A stretch of 64,000 bases of DNA from Patescibacteria group bacterium (GCA_018061025.1 JAGOUY010000002.1:1-64000), one strand, 5' to 3'. Shown: positions 8,801 to 16,440, counted from the stretch's first letter. The notes: a model not told the origin generated them from the sequence alone. Numbers and translations are program-made.

Positions 8801-8977
8801 CGCACAGACGAATCCGCCTCAATCGTCCGTGACTGGGAACACGCCTACCACAAAGTGCGCGCCTCCAGATACACCCCTACACGCTTAGCCGCCCTCGTAG
8901 CAGACGCACTCCCCCGCGCCACCGACACCAAATCACGGCGCGACCGGTCAATCACCTATCTAGGAAAAATAGTCTAA
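5813..8977 (+). CDS. Large transglutaminase-like cysteine protease-fold protein
   Basis: A 1054-residue, highly charged protein. The recognisable part is near the C-terminus: 'GVCVDFQELTTTLLRAAG' with Cys787, 'DAHALSYVEWP' with His825 and 'IPVDGTP' with Asp845, the ordered Cys-His-Asp triad of the transglutaminase-like superfamily. The N-terminal ~650 residues are helical with a coiled-coil stretch (about 380-430) and match nothing I know. There is no signal peptide, so it is probably cytoplasmic or exported by another route. The substrate is unknown; bacterial family members can be peptidases or cross-linking enzymes. A factor-independent terminator follows directly, so it is a single-gene unit. 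Confidence 0.65.
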   Translation: MPPELKRGSRQELIRVEEQFGRTPPGTERFDSEDWEKERDAVIDEVAKALETNILTDVEAFELTCVMSRHSLKDGLALAKKTQLDGASVADLLREYGGKHDAQQKLVAGQPLRERILQFVDYRSASPLSFVASNGSWRDREKRADEFIACARDFVDKDSELELKIKTLLREDSDKDPNRPGGSGITAPSFDQSNKQILALKDKIDRLYEPFYDNPSPEGAGKPKIREISPLVSEANEYLREWTEIASSKPVFFVPVQEWLFKKLFNAKVAITGLHWPDVEVESAIVPGKKLLLREAVKEYQQASKNGDVNHDWALKRLFAEPIEDQTTTISLKILPDCLKYLGIDPTQLDVQGLIKRNSVAKLELTFKIRCRQYADALTKERQQLEQKRAVLKARKRSVDAVEYDLRATQELERMLAQLAKGEMDIDALNKRSFHSAANRSFTGDVQERNLTTAIQSRGILETLRNFTNTEAREARPAKYDHFSRTEMEGVFQQVFPAIELAELKRRRTYNRAERDITTKRHEAKIWNAESYFDPEDESYGVDGDPKEAYPKELMKISQPVDAILVTGVYDTRDENEGRWKTTNTTHDTDSPHDLPRTTAIFELAAKVGMVLPVALHGIHDPHVIGITDKGRQVPVVVKKDAVGRLIVESFPSTVQRIAYAQEVPALLPAVTDVSEQVYTIWQAQREKHGEDKGRQTPEQAFRLLPTDCKKFVEEVRSLAPAERVRHIERFVRAIGYYDFRNGETEGERVGTSLKVRWELMRQRMKLLQAESPKDPALAAKKIAGVCVDFQELTTTLLRAAGCIAGKLSALRVHNETKVTSQDAHALSYVEWPTDNGGSMRIPVDGTPNGTNAEEEKVLDRIQEATQEERADKLAAHRFEDEMEINEEGQQKAPAALEKEREPLRKLPPTPLEEMSVKKKPPSQAKERMTEYLRTSLSAQETHALYRLVSWMAYSGALEELAQLGDTPSAFHREGQIKMEIAQIYTDGLKETMPQTRTDESASIVRDWEHAYHKVRASRYTPTRLAALVADALPRATDTKSRRDRSITYLGKIV

Positions 8978-8998
8978 AAAAAATATTTATCCTCCATA

Positions 8999-9038
8999 CA
9001 AAATCACCATTCAAACGAGCGGTGATTTTGTTTTTTTT
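8999..9038 (+). terminator. Rho-independent terminator after the transglutaminase-like gene
   Basis: CAAAATCACC (8999-9008) pairs with GGTGATTTTG (9021-9030) and is followed by a run of T. It ends the single-gene unit just upstream. Confidence 0.8.
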
Positions 9039-9075
9039 AAAGTGCTCGGGAATACTTACTCGAAAATAGCACCCC

Positions 9076-9084
9076 TGCTACACT
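9076..9084 (+). promoter_or_regulatory. Extended -10 promoter of the TSP3 secreted protein gene
   Basis: TGCTACACT, a TGn extended -10, lies 22 bases before the ATG at 9106. It follows the terminator of the previous unit, so this gene has its own transcript. Confidence 0.5.
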
Positions 9085-9105
9085 ACTCCTATCTATTATT
9101 GATCT

Positions 9106-10227
9106 ATGCTTACATCCACAACTCGTCCCTTTATTCATGCCCTCGCTCTTCTCGGCGTGATAGTAACTCAGGGCTTTCTGAACACTCATTCAGCTCATGC
9201 CGCTGCTTCATTTTCAGGAAGAATACTTCTTCAAGTGCAAGAGCGTGGTCAGGCCTGGTATATTAACCCGGTTGATTCAAAGCGTGTCTATCTAAAAGAT
9301 GGAGACACGGCTTATCAGCTCATGAAAAAAGGAAGTCTAGGCATGCGGAATTCTGACTTAATGAAGATTCCTGTAGGATATAGCGATCTTTCTAGGCTCA
9401 TAATGCGTGAGGATGATCAGGATTCTGATGAAGATGGTCTGAGCGATGCATTGGAACGTGCTATTGGAACAAACGCTTATTCTCAAGATACGGATGGCGA
9501 CGGATTCACGGATAGCGAAGAATTACGTAATGACTTCAATCCCCTTGGAACAGGCAAATGGCGCACGGACAGCCGCTTAGTAGCTCGCTTAAAAGGCCGC
9601 CTCCTCTTACAGGTCGAGAGCCGCGGAGAAGTTTGGTACCTAAATCCCGTTGACAACAAGCGGTACTTTTTAGCAGATGGGAAAGCGGCCTATAATTTGA
9701 TGCGCTGGGCTGGTCTCGGGGCAACCAATGCCACACTCAACACAATTCCCGTTTCATCATTACTACTTAACGACTCTCCAGTAGCTACTCAGCCTTCAAC
9801 GGATCAAAACTGCGGATCTGATATTAATTGCTTCATTCAAGCGGCTAATACTTGTACAAGAGCGACCGTCCATTACACTTCCGATATCCAAGTTTCAGAT
9901 GTAAAACATCATGCAACCACCCTGCTTCGGATAGACGGAGGCACACCCGCGTCTTGCCAGCTATTCCTACAAACCGAAGAACGGAGTTCGGCTTATACCT
10001 CTAGTACTCAAGTTTTTGACCTCGAACGCACGGCACTCGCCCTTATCAATCAGACCAACGAGGCTTCTATCGGCATGAGCGGTATGTGCACGGCATCGTC
10101 TAACCTGCTTACGACCGTATTCAATCGCTGGAAAGCCAAGACCTACGCAAAAACAGACTTCGAGCCACTCAATTGTTCCGGAGCCTTCTTCGATGCCCGT
10201 CGCGGGTTTAATCAATTTACATTTTAA
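9106..10227 (+). CDS. Secreted protein with two WY repeat units and a TSP3 calcium-binding segment
   Basis: 373 residues with a signal peptide ending 'HSAHAA'. Two copies of one repeat, 'GRILLQVQERGQAWYINPVD' near residues 38-57 and a close match 'GRLLLQVESRGEVWYLNPVD' near 163-182, flank a short Asp-rich segment ('DQDSDEDGLSDALE', 'DTDGDGFTDSEEL') of the thrombospondin type 3/dockerin-like calcium-binding kind. Such repeats are widespread in secreted Patescibacteria proteins. The C-terminal ~150 residues contain several Cys and no family I know; they may be a small catalytic or binding domain. It is probably a cell-surface or exported protein. A terminator follows. Confidence 0.75.
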   Translation: MLTSTTRPFIHALALLGVIVTQGFLNTHSAHAAASFSGRILLQVQERGQAWYINPVDSKRVYLKDGDTAYQLMKKGSLGMRNSDLMKIPVGYSDLSRLIMREDDQDSDEDGLSDALERAIGTNAYSQDTDGDGFTDSEELRNDFNPLGTGKWRTDSRLVARLKGRLLLQVESRGEVWYLNPVDNKRYFLADGKAAYNLMRWAGLGATNATLNTIPVSSLLLNDSPVATQPSTDQNCGSDINCFIQAANTCTRATVHYTSDIQVSDVKHHATTLLRIDGGTPASCQLFLQTEERSSAYTSSTQVFDLERTALALINQTNEASIGMSGMCTASSNLLTTVFNRWKAKTYAKTDFEPLNCSGAFFDARRGFNQFTF

Positions 10228-10233
10228 AAAACG

Positions 10234-10266
10234 ATAAAACCGCCCGAAAAGGCGGTTTTATGTTTG
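10234..10266 (+). terminator. Rho-independent terminator
   Basis: ATAAAACCGCC (10234-10244) and GGCGGTTTTAT (10251-10261) form an 11 bp stem with loop CGAAAA. It closes the TSP3 secreted protein gene; the stem's own T tract plus downstream Ts would act as the release signal. Confidence 0.8.
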
Positions 10267-10361
10267 TTCAATCTCAAAGACATAAGAGCTCCTAAAATAT
10301 CCTTACATCCTTTTACTTCACCTCTTTCAATGCTAGGCTCCCGAAGAAACCATACACCCAT

Positions 10362-11009
10362 ATGCCAGACGAAATCATCACCCTCTACCTAAAGGAAACC
10401 CCCGACTCCCCCATCCCCTGCGCTCGTGCCGAATATTACGATAATAATTTCACGACCTACAAAGCACATTATCCTGGTATCATCGACGTCTTTCTTTTTA
10501 ATACCAACGGCGATGTGCTGCTCCAAAAACGAGGAAGAAATAAACGGAATAATCCGGGTAAGCTTCATACCACCATCGGTGGCCATATCACCTGGGGCGA
10601 GAACGCCCAATTTTCGGTCATCCATGAATGCTTAGAGGAACTTGGCGCGCCCGCCCTGGTTTTTTCTCAAGACGAATACGCATCCGCGCTTGAGACGCTT
10701 GGGTCTTATACCCATAAAGTCGCCCTCCTGCGTGAACAGGGCGTATTTTTCCGTAATTATCCCAATCATCCGATTGAGAGCCTACGAACCATTAAAGATC
10801 GTATGTGGCTTTATTTCGGTGTGTATGATGGTCCGATCGAAATACCTGATCGACAAAGTGCAGGCTACGAATGGATTGATCTCGACACGTTGGAAAAGGA
10901 ATTTCAGCTAAATCCAAATCAGTTTACGGATGGGTTGCCGTTATATGTCGAAACATTCGGCAGCGAAATGAGAGAATTCATACGAACATTTACCGGGAAA
11001 CAACCCTAA
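10362..11009 (+). CDS. Nudix hydrolase
   Basis: 215 residues. The Nudix box spans residues 73-95, 'GGHITWGENAQFSVIHECLEELG'-like: the GG, the first E and the terminal EELG are present, but the usual Arg of REUXEE is His. The N-terminal 'DVFLFNTNGDVLLQKRGRNKR' strand is typical. Enzymes of this family hydrolyse nucleoside diphosphates linked to another group, and some are isopentenyl-diphosphate isomerase-like. The substrate is not predictable here. It stands alone between a terminator and the second copy of the 57 bp repeat. Confidence 0.8.
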   Translation: MPDEIITLYLKETPDSPIPCARAEYYDNNFTTYKAHYPGIIDVFLFNTNGDVLLQKRGRNKRNNPGKLHTTIGGHITWGENAQFSVIHECLEELGAPALVFSQDEYASALETLGSYTHKVALLREQGVFFRNYPNHPIESLRTIKDRMWLYFGVYDGPIEIPDRQSAGYEWIDLDTLEKEFQLNPNQFTDGLPLYVETFGSEMREFIRTFTGKQP

Positions 11010-11025
11010 ACACCCACCGTTTACG

Positions 11026-11083
11026 CCTAAAAAAGCCCTTGGATTACATGTTTCCCTTGTTGCTTACCTCGACTAGCCCGCCA
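11026..11083 (+). repeat. Dispersed 57 bp repeat, copy B
   Basis: The same 17-base opening, CCTAAAAAAGCCCTTGG, as copy A at 5672, followed by a related pyrimidine-rich tail with TTACCTCG and CCGCCA. It lies just after the Nudix gene and upstream of a consensus promoter. Confidence 0.65.
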
Positions 11084-11144
11084 TACAGAAGCTACCGTTG
11101 ATACAATGGCTTTGTGATTAACGAGGTCGAAAACGTCAACCCCC

Positions 11145-11173
11145 TTGATTCAAGCATGGATTGGTATTATAAT
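11145..11173 (+). promoter_or_regulatory. Consensus sigma-70 promoter of the ThyX-like operon
   Basis: TTGATT (11145-11150), a 17 bp spacer and TATAAT (11168-11173) make one of the best promoters in the window. The predicted start near 11180 leaves a leader of about 23 bases before the ATG at 11203. Confidence 0.75.
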
Positions 11174-11202
11174 AAAAAACCGTGGCGCTTAGATTATTTA
11201 CT

Positions 11203-11976
11203 ATGTCCAAGTTTCTCCCTTATCGCATCAGTGCTCAGACCTTGATTGAAGCAGGTGACGGAGTGGTCTCTGAAGGACTTTTTGTGAACATGCCGGGAGT
11301 CATGGTTCTCGCTACGGATGACGGACTAACAGATTCTGCAAGGGCATTGTTTCAACGTCTGAATATCTTCACGGGTCAGTCTGATACTGATCTTTTGGCT
11401 GAATTTATTGCTCGAGTGACATATCTCTCTTTTCCTTTTGATCAAAAAATGTCTCGTGAAGCATCGGGTCGTTTGCATACACAATTGAAAACGATGGGAC
11501 ACACATCTCCTTACGAGGTTGCCGCGGTCCGTCCAAGTGTATTGGTCGCGGGCTTGGCAATCGAAACCTTATTTGAGTTTGTCGCCAATAAATATGAAAT
11601 TGGGCGCATGACATCTTCTCGCACACGAGCAATGAATACACCTCTTTATCGCATCCCTAGTTCTGACAGCCCGCTAAGCGATGCTATTAGGTCGTATCTG
11701 CATGACTCGATACGCGCCTATGAAGCTTGGCGATCTAAACTCCCAGATCAAGCGTCTAAAGACGTCACAGAATCTCTGAATATTCTCCACCCTGGTTGTA
11801 AAGCGGGATATATGGTTGTTGCTGGGGATCCTAGTTTTTGGAATAAGAAAATCTCCCGAAGACTGGTGGATCATGATGATGGGGTTGAGCACGAGCTCCG
11901 CTCCGTTCTTTATCGTATAGCCGATCTATTACATGGATGCGATCCGTCCATCAATGCGGCATCATTCTATGGCTGA
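11203..11976 (+). CDS. Divergent ThyX-like protein (flavin thymidylate synthase fold, active-site motif lost)
   Basis: 258 residues; I chose the ATG at 11203 over a GTG at 11182 from promoter spacing. The layout follows ThyX: 'MGHTSPYE' at about 98-105 corresponds to the family's 'GHETPFE'; the following 'ETLFEFVANKYEIGRMTSSRT' occupies the place of the 'RHR.AS.NE.S.RY' flavin motif but keeps almost none of it; and 'LPDQASKDV..SLNILHPGC' resembles the helix before the dUMP-binding segment. This is my alignment by eye, so homology is an inference. If right, it has probably lost normal FAD chemistry. It overlaps the next gene by 8 bp. Confidence 0.45.
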   Translation: MSKFLPYRISAQTLIEAGDGVVSEGLFVNMPGVMVLATDDGLTDSARALFQRLNIFTGQSDTDLLAEFIARVTYLSFPFDQKMSREASGRLHTQLKTMGHTSPYEVAAVRPSVLVAGLAIETLFEFVANKYEIGRMTSSRTRAMNTPLYRIPSSDSPLSDAIRSYLHDSIRAYEAWRSKLPDQASKDVTESLNILHPGCKAGYMVVAGDPSFWNKKISRRLVDHDDGVEHELRSVLYRIADLLHGCDPSINAASFYG

Positions 11977-13762
11977 AATCATCTATCTAAAGACAACCAA
12001 CCTGGAAAAATTACGGGAATACCAACATATTCTCGGTCGTCATCGATTAACGGTAATTCAGGCTCGTCAGGAAGATTCACTCGAATTCTTATGCGAGTCA
12101 AAAAAGGTGGGTGACACGATACGTGCGATTATGTGGGAAGAATCGAATTTGTATCTACCCCGTACACGGACGCCGCTTACGTTGGATCAGCTGACGGATT
12201 TATTGGTCGTTGTTAATAAAACAAGACTTGAATGTTATTTACTCGAGTCGAAAACGAACAAGTATGTTAAACAAACGTACTCAGCCAGTGTAGAGGGGTT
12301 TATCCTGCCATCCCATGAGCTTGCTCAAAGAGGTACGCATTCCCCTGTTTTTGGCTGGGACAATCGTTTTATAAGTAAAGGAACCGGGCTGACGTACCAA
12401 GATATGCGTGAGCGTGGTGTCAAACTTTCCGCCAGAGATCTCGTGCTTGCGCAATTTACACGAGACCATCTTACCTATAAAAAAAGAAAGGACCTGGTAG
12501 CGCTCCCACAGCGACCGAAACGAACCGTAGATTTTATCCATCGTCCGATTGACTTTGTTAGATCCAATCCTTACATCAATAACCCTGAATCTAATCGATA
12601 TGGGGTCATGGCATTACTGAATCGTGCGTTGGGTCTAGGCCCATTTTTTCGTGCTCCAATGAATCGGCGAGAGAATATCTACTGGAATCCTGGCGGAAAT
12701 GGCGGTATTCCGTATACGCCAAAAATCAATAAGCTTACAGGTGAGCCGGATGCGATTCATGAAACTACGTACTTTGTTCATGACTTGTTCCATCACGTGC
12801 TTATGCCGGATCTAATCTTTGAGGGCAATCTCGATGACCGTGAAAAAGCTCTACAAATCATTTGTCGCATGATGAGTGAAGCACTTACGTTGGTGGCGGC
12901 AGATATGCTATTTGTCGACACACTTTATCGAAGTGGATTTACGTATGATTTTACACGAAGAAAAATACATCCTCTATTCAAGTCTATAAAGCGAGATTTT
13001 TCACAGCCTGATGAGCTCAAACAGCTTTTCTATGCCAACGTACGTTATGCACTTCGTGGGGATGACTCCTGGTTCTTGATGCTTGGATGTGATCCAACCG
13101 CCCTTAAGGAATATCAGGCAAAGTATAAAGCGTATTTCGTAGAAGATTATCGTTGGACGGCACAAAACGTAGAGAATATGCATGAAGATGCGAGGGCATT
13201 TCATCGGTGGAGCCAATCTGTGAAACCGCTTACCCGCATCTCACGTTATGTTCAGGGGCGTGTGACTCTTGCTGATGCCACAAAGAAAATTAGCGTCTAT
13301 GCTCGTAAGCCTTTTGAAAAATGCTCGCCGGATGAGGTGATTGACGCGGCATTTGAATGGGTTTGGCGAGAGACTCTTTTGCCTAGTCTCATTAAGCCGT
13401 CCTCCTCCCCGGATGAGGGGATAGCGTTTCGTACTGGATTCCTCAAATACATGATCGCTCAGTTGTATATTTTTGACGTATTCAACTTCGTACCAGAAGC
13501 CGCTCTCTATCGGAAACGAATCATTGACTACATCCGAGCGAATATTGACTCGCTAACTCTGGATAACGTCGAGGTGGTACGCGCGTACTATCATCAGTTT
13601 CTAGAGATTCTTGCGGGACGCGACGCGATTACGGCAGAAGATCTTAGTCTTTATACCGAAGTATTTCCGCTCTTCCCTCCGTTTTATGTTCAGTATGATT
13701 TACCTGAAGGTATTTATACTGACCTGAACACGGTGAGTAAGAAGATACTCTCTATCTTATGA
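11969..13762 (+). CDS. Ham1/RdgB-like NTP pyrophosphatase domain fused to a large unknown domain
   Basis: 597 residues; the ATG at 11969 overlaps the previous stop. Residues 1-175 look like the inosine-triphosphate pyrophosphatase family: 'TTNLEKLREYQHIL' (about 9-22) is the family's 'T.N..K..E' motif, and 'SPVFGWDNRFISKGTGLTYQDM' (about 125-146) matches 'FGYD..F.P.G...T..EM'. The remaining ~420 residues are unknown and contain a His-rich segment, 'HETTYFVHDLFHHV' at 264-277, that could bind metal. A pyrophosphatase fused to an unknown domain beside a ThyX-like and a methyltransferase gene suggests handling of an unusual nucleotide. It shares ATGA with the next gene. Confidence 0.5.
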   Translation: MAEIIYLKTTNLEKLREYQHILGRHRLTVIQARQEDSLEFLCESKKVGDTIRAIMWEESNLYLPRTRTPLTLDQLTDLLVVVNKTRLECYLLESKTNKYVKQTYSASVEGFILPSHELAQRGTHSPVFGWDNRFISKGTGLTYQDMRERGVKLSARDLVLAQFTRDHLTYKKRKDLVALPQRPKRTVDFIHRPIDFVRSNPYINNPESNRYGVMALLNRALGLGPFFRAPMNRRENIYWNPGGNGGIPYTPKINKLTGEPDAIHETTYFVHDLFHHVLMPDLIFEGNLDDREKALQIICRMMSEALTLVAADMLFVDTLYRSGFTYDFTRRKIHPLFKSIKRDFSQPDELKQLFYANVRYALRGDDSWFLMLGCDPTALKEYQAKYKAYFVEDYRWTAQNVENMHEDARAFHRWSQSVKPLTRISRYVQGRVTLADATKKISVYARKPFEKCSPDEVIDAAFEWVWRETLLPSLIKPSSSPDEGIAFRTGFLKYMIAQLYIFDVFNFVPEAALYRKRIIDYIRANIDSLTLDNVEVVRAYYHQFLEILAGRDAITAEDLSLYTEVFPLFPPFYVQYDLPEGIYTDLNTVSKKILSIL

Positions 13763-14238
13763 ACGAGTTCCATGAACTGACCAAGACAGAAGAGTACGGC
13801 ACTCTTCTAGAGCGATGTAAGTTAGATAATTTTGTGATTACCGAGATCGGTGTTGGAACCGGTGCGCTGACAAAAATGATTCTGAAAAATAATCCAAAGC
13901 AGGTGATTGGATTTGAAATTGTTTCCGATCTCTGCTCGTTACAAGATTCTCGCTTCACCTTACATATTCAGGATATAAAAGAGGCGGACTTGAGTTACCT
14001 TGCATGTAATGGACCACATGGACTCATTTCTAACCCACCATACTCACTCATACCGGATATTTCGAAATGGGTATCTTCTTCACAGGCAGCTTGGCATGAT
14101 GTTATTCTCATGGTTAGACCTAAGCATCTCGCTTTATTTCCTGATTTTACAACAGAATTCATCTTAGATCGTTTTGCATTTACGCCCAATCCAAACTGTG
14201 ATGAGCATATCGTGATACGCCGAGGGTTTATGACGTAG
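13759..14238 (+). CDS. Small NPPY methyltransferase, KsgA/Erm-like
   Basis: 159 residues, shorter than KsgA (~270). Motif I 'ITEIGVGTGALT' is at about 27-38, the acidic strand-2 motif 'VIGFEIVS' follows, and the catalytic 'ISNPPYSL' is at about 90-97, arranged as in rRNA adenine dimethylases and DNA adenine N6-methyltransferases. The C-terminal RNA-binding helices of KsgA/Erm are absent. The ATGA overlap couples it to the Ham1-fusion gene. The substrate could be RNA, DNA or a small base-containing molecule; with the two genes before it, a modified-nucleotide pathway is attractive but unproven. Confidence 0.6.
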   Translation: MNEFHELTKTEEYGTLLERCKLDNFVITEIGVGTGALTKMILKNNPKQVIGFEIVSDLCSLQDSRFTLHIQDIKEADLSYLACNGPHGLISNPPYSLIPDISKWVSSSQAAWHDVILMVRPKHLALFPDFTTEFILDRFAFTPNPNCDEHIVIRRGFMT

Positions 14239-14255
14239 AGGTGTCATTATTCGCT

Positions 14256-14774
14256 TTATCCACCTTGCACAACCCCCTTCACATACGGTGACGGTGATCC
14301 CACCAATGATCCAAACCAGAGCACAAAGAAAATAAGAACAAAAAACCCTAACGCCAAAGTACCAAACCATAGCTCAAGAAATCCGCCAATCAGCGCATCC
14401 TCCGGATTCTCTGCATTGTAATAGACAGATACTCGATCCCCCACCTGAAAACGTGGGGGATTAGATGTAACCCGCGTAAATACACCGTATGTTTTTCCAT
14501 CTGAAAGGGTAAAAATCGCTTGGTGCGTATACGTCCCCGTTCGCTCTATGGCCGTAGCATGAACCTGAGATCCCGAAGGAGGAATATAATCTGCGCGCTG
14601 AATTACTCCCTCGGTTTTTTCAAAAGACAGGAGCGCACGAAGAGGCTTTCGCACCTCCCAACAAAATAAGGCAAAAAAAATGGCAAACACCGTAAAAAGC
14701 GGCCAGGAAAACGTTCCACGTAAAAGCATATGGATTAATAATGAGATAATAAGTCCAACGGACACCGCGTGCAA
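14256..14774 (-). CDS. DUF3592 membrane protein
   Basis: A 172-residue protein with hydrophobic segments at each end (about 5-35 and 135-158) and a central soluble domain with 'GDRVSVYYNAENPEDALI', the hallmark of DUF3592 ('G..V.V.Y.P.NP..A'). Function is unknown. The longest frame starts with TTG at 14774; an ATG at 14729 would lose much of the first membrane helix, so I keep the TTG with low certainty. It is convergent with the small methyltransferase, whose stop is 17 bases away. Confidence 0.7.
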   Translation of the reverse strand: MHAVSVGLIISLLIHMLLRGTFSWPLFTVFAIFFALFCWEVRKPLRALLSFEKTEGVIQRADYIPPSGSQVHATAIERTGTYTHQAIFTLSDGKTYGVFTRVTSNPPRFQVGDRVSVYYNAENPEDALIGGFLELWFGTLALGFFVLIFFVLWFGSLVGSPSPYVKGVVQGG

Positions 14775-14910
14775 GATCTAGAGATAAGCGATTCATCCAT
14801 CCCCTCGCATTCGCTCGATACTCTCGTGCAAGAGAAACTCAACCAATGTAGCATTCCACAGAATATAAGGATAAGCTACTCCCAACCTTACTTATAAAGG
14901 CACTATTTCT

Positions 14911-15465
14911 ATGAGAAAACTTATTATCTGGAACGTGATTACGCTTGATAGCTGTTTCGAAGGAGAGAAGCCGTGGGATCTTTCTTTTCACGGCCTCGTG
15001 TGGGGACCAGAGCTGCAAGCGCTCAGCCTCGAACAACTGCAAGAAGCGGATATGGTTGTATTTGGTAAAAACACCTACCAAGGCATGGCAGACTACTGGC
15101 CTAACGCGCAAGAGAAAGAAGCTGCCCTCATGAACAGCATTGCCAAGGTGGTATGCTCTTCCTCATTAGAAACAGCCGAATGGAACAACACCAGGATCAT
15201 CCGTGATGCAATTCCCGAATTAACACGCCTCAAGGGGCAAGGCGACAAACCAATGTATATCTTTGGCAGCGGAAACCTCTCTCAATCCCTCATGAACGCT
15301 GGCATGATTGATGAAATCCGCTTATGCGTTGCTCCGATGATCTTAGGCAAAGGCCGACGCTTGTTTACCGATGAATATACGACGCACAACCTCACGCTAC
15401 TCGAATCTCGACCGCTGCAAAATGGCGGCATCATTCTTCGATACGAGGTAAATAATAAAATATGA
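14911..15465 (+). CDS. Dihydrofolate reductase-family (RibD C-terminal-like) protein
   Basis: 184 residues. 'LIIWNVITLDSCFEG' at the N-terminus, 'VVFGKNTYQGMADYWP' near 50-65, 'PMYIFGSGNLSQSLMNAGMIDEIRL' near 113-137 and 'PMILGKGRRLF' are the standard elements of the YyaP/YwjB-type RibD_C/DHFR superfamily. These are probably NADPH-dependent reductases of unknown substrate. It shares ATGA with the HigA-like gene, so the two are probably translated from one message. Confidence 0.8.
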   Translation: MRKLIIWNVITLDSCFEGEKPWDLSFHGLVWGPELQALSLEQLQEADMVVFGKNTYQGMADYWPNAQEKEAALMNSIAKVVCSSSLETAEWNNTRIIRDAIPELTRLKGQGDKPMYIFGSGNLSQSLMNAGMIDEIRLCVAPMILGKGRRLFTDEYTTHNLTLLESRPLQNGGIILRYEVNNKI

Positions 15466-15755
15466 AAAAAATGATAAAGCCTATTCATCCCGGAGAAATA
15501 CTTGAACATGATTTTATGGCTATTCATAAACTCACCCAATATCGCGTAGCAAAAGATATCTCTGTTCCCCCACGCCGAATCAACCAAATTGTCCATGGCA
15601 CAAGGGCAATTTCTGCCGATACCGCCCTGCGGTTAGCGCGTTACTTTGGCACGAGTGCACAATTCTGGATGAATCTTCAATCACACTACGACCTCGAATG
15701 TGAACGGGATACATCAGAGAAAACAATTGAACAGCAGGTAAAGGTGTATGCTTAG
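15462..15755 (+). CDS. higA: HigA-family antitoxin-like XRE regulator, without a HigB partner
   Basis: 97 residues with the HigA/VapI signature: 'PIHPGEILEHDFM' at the start, a helix-turn-helix ('YRVAKDISVPPRRINQIVHGTRAIS') near 27-51 and 'LRLARYFGTSAQFWMNLQSHYDLE' near 56-79. Antitoxins of this family bind DNA and neutralise a HigB RNase. No HigB-like gene lies directly upstream, where it normally sits; upstream is the DHFR-like gene. It may be an orphan or used as a plain repressor. It overlaps the HD gene by 8 bp. Confidence 0.8.
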   Translation: MKKMIKPIHPGEILEHDFMAIHKLTQYRVAKDISVPPRRINQIVHGTRAISADTALRLARYFGTSAQFWMNLQSHYDLECERDTSEKTIEQQVKVYA

Positions 15756-16440
15756 ACCGACATACGCATCCTATTCAATGCTCGAAAATACCTTGACACA
15801 TATGCCCTCCGACATCCAAAAAGTCTTTGACTTCACTACCTATCTCGAAGGCTTCAAAAAAATCGAACGTTTTGTCGGTCAATATTTTTGGAAAGACTAC
15901 CCCGCACCAAAAAAATACGAATCAGACGCGGACCACACATGGCGCATGGCCATGATGCTTGTAGCACTTGAACGTCACCTCTCTCAACCCATCGATTTCA
16001 AAAAAGCCATGAAAATGGTTTTGATACACGATATACCAGAAATTATTGCGGGCGACGTCAGTCCCCTGGGCAAGGATGGAACAGGAAAGGATTCACCTGC
16101 TTATAATACACAAGCGGCGGACCAAAAATACCAGAAAGAAAAAGCAGCAGCCGAGCACATCTTCGCTAAACTCCCTGCTCTCGATGCAGACGACCTATTA
16201 GCGTTATGGCACGAATTCGAAGCCCAATCCTCCTATGAAGCCCGCGTCGTAAAAGCCATCGATAAATTAGAAGGAAAACTCCAAGCCTTTGAATACACGA
16301 ACGGCACCATGTTCAAGGAACATTTTGACTTCACCATGAAATACGGCAGCCACACATATAGCGCTGACCCCGCCACCAAAGAATTTGGAGACATTCTACT
16401 ACGTGCCCTAGAAACAAACTACAAAGAATTTAAGAAGTAA
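15748..16440 (+). CDS. HD-domain phosphohydrolase, YfbR-like
   Basis: 230 residues. The metal-binding residues are the His of 'DADHTWRMAMML' (near 73), the pair in 'VLIHDIPEIIAGD' (near 100) and the Asp of 'VKAIDKLEGKLQAF' (near 170), the pattern of the YfbR/HDDC2 5'-deoxynucleotidase family. Such enzymes remove phosphate from deoxynucleoside monophosphates. The ATG at 15748 overlaps the HigA-like gene; other Mets at 15778 and 15799 are possible. It is the third gene of the DHFR-HigA-HD group and overlaps a convergent DUF1653 gene by 11 bp. Confidence 0.75.
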   Translation: MLRPTYASYSMLENTLTHMPSDIQKVFDFTTYLEGFKKIERFVGQYFWKDYPAPKKYESDADHTWRMAMMLVALERHLSQPIDFKKAMKMVLIHDIPEIIAGDVSPLGKDGTGKDSPAYNTQAADQKYQKEKAAAEHIFAKLPALDADDLLALWHEFEAQSSYEARVVKAIDKLEGKLQAFEYTNGTMFKEHFDFTMKYGSHTYSADPATKEFGDILLRALETNYKEFKK

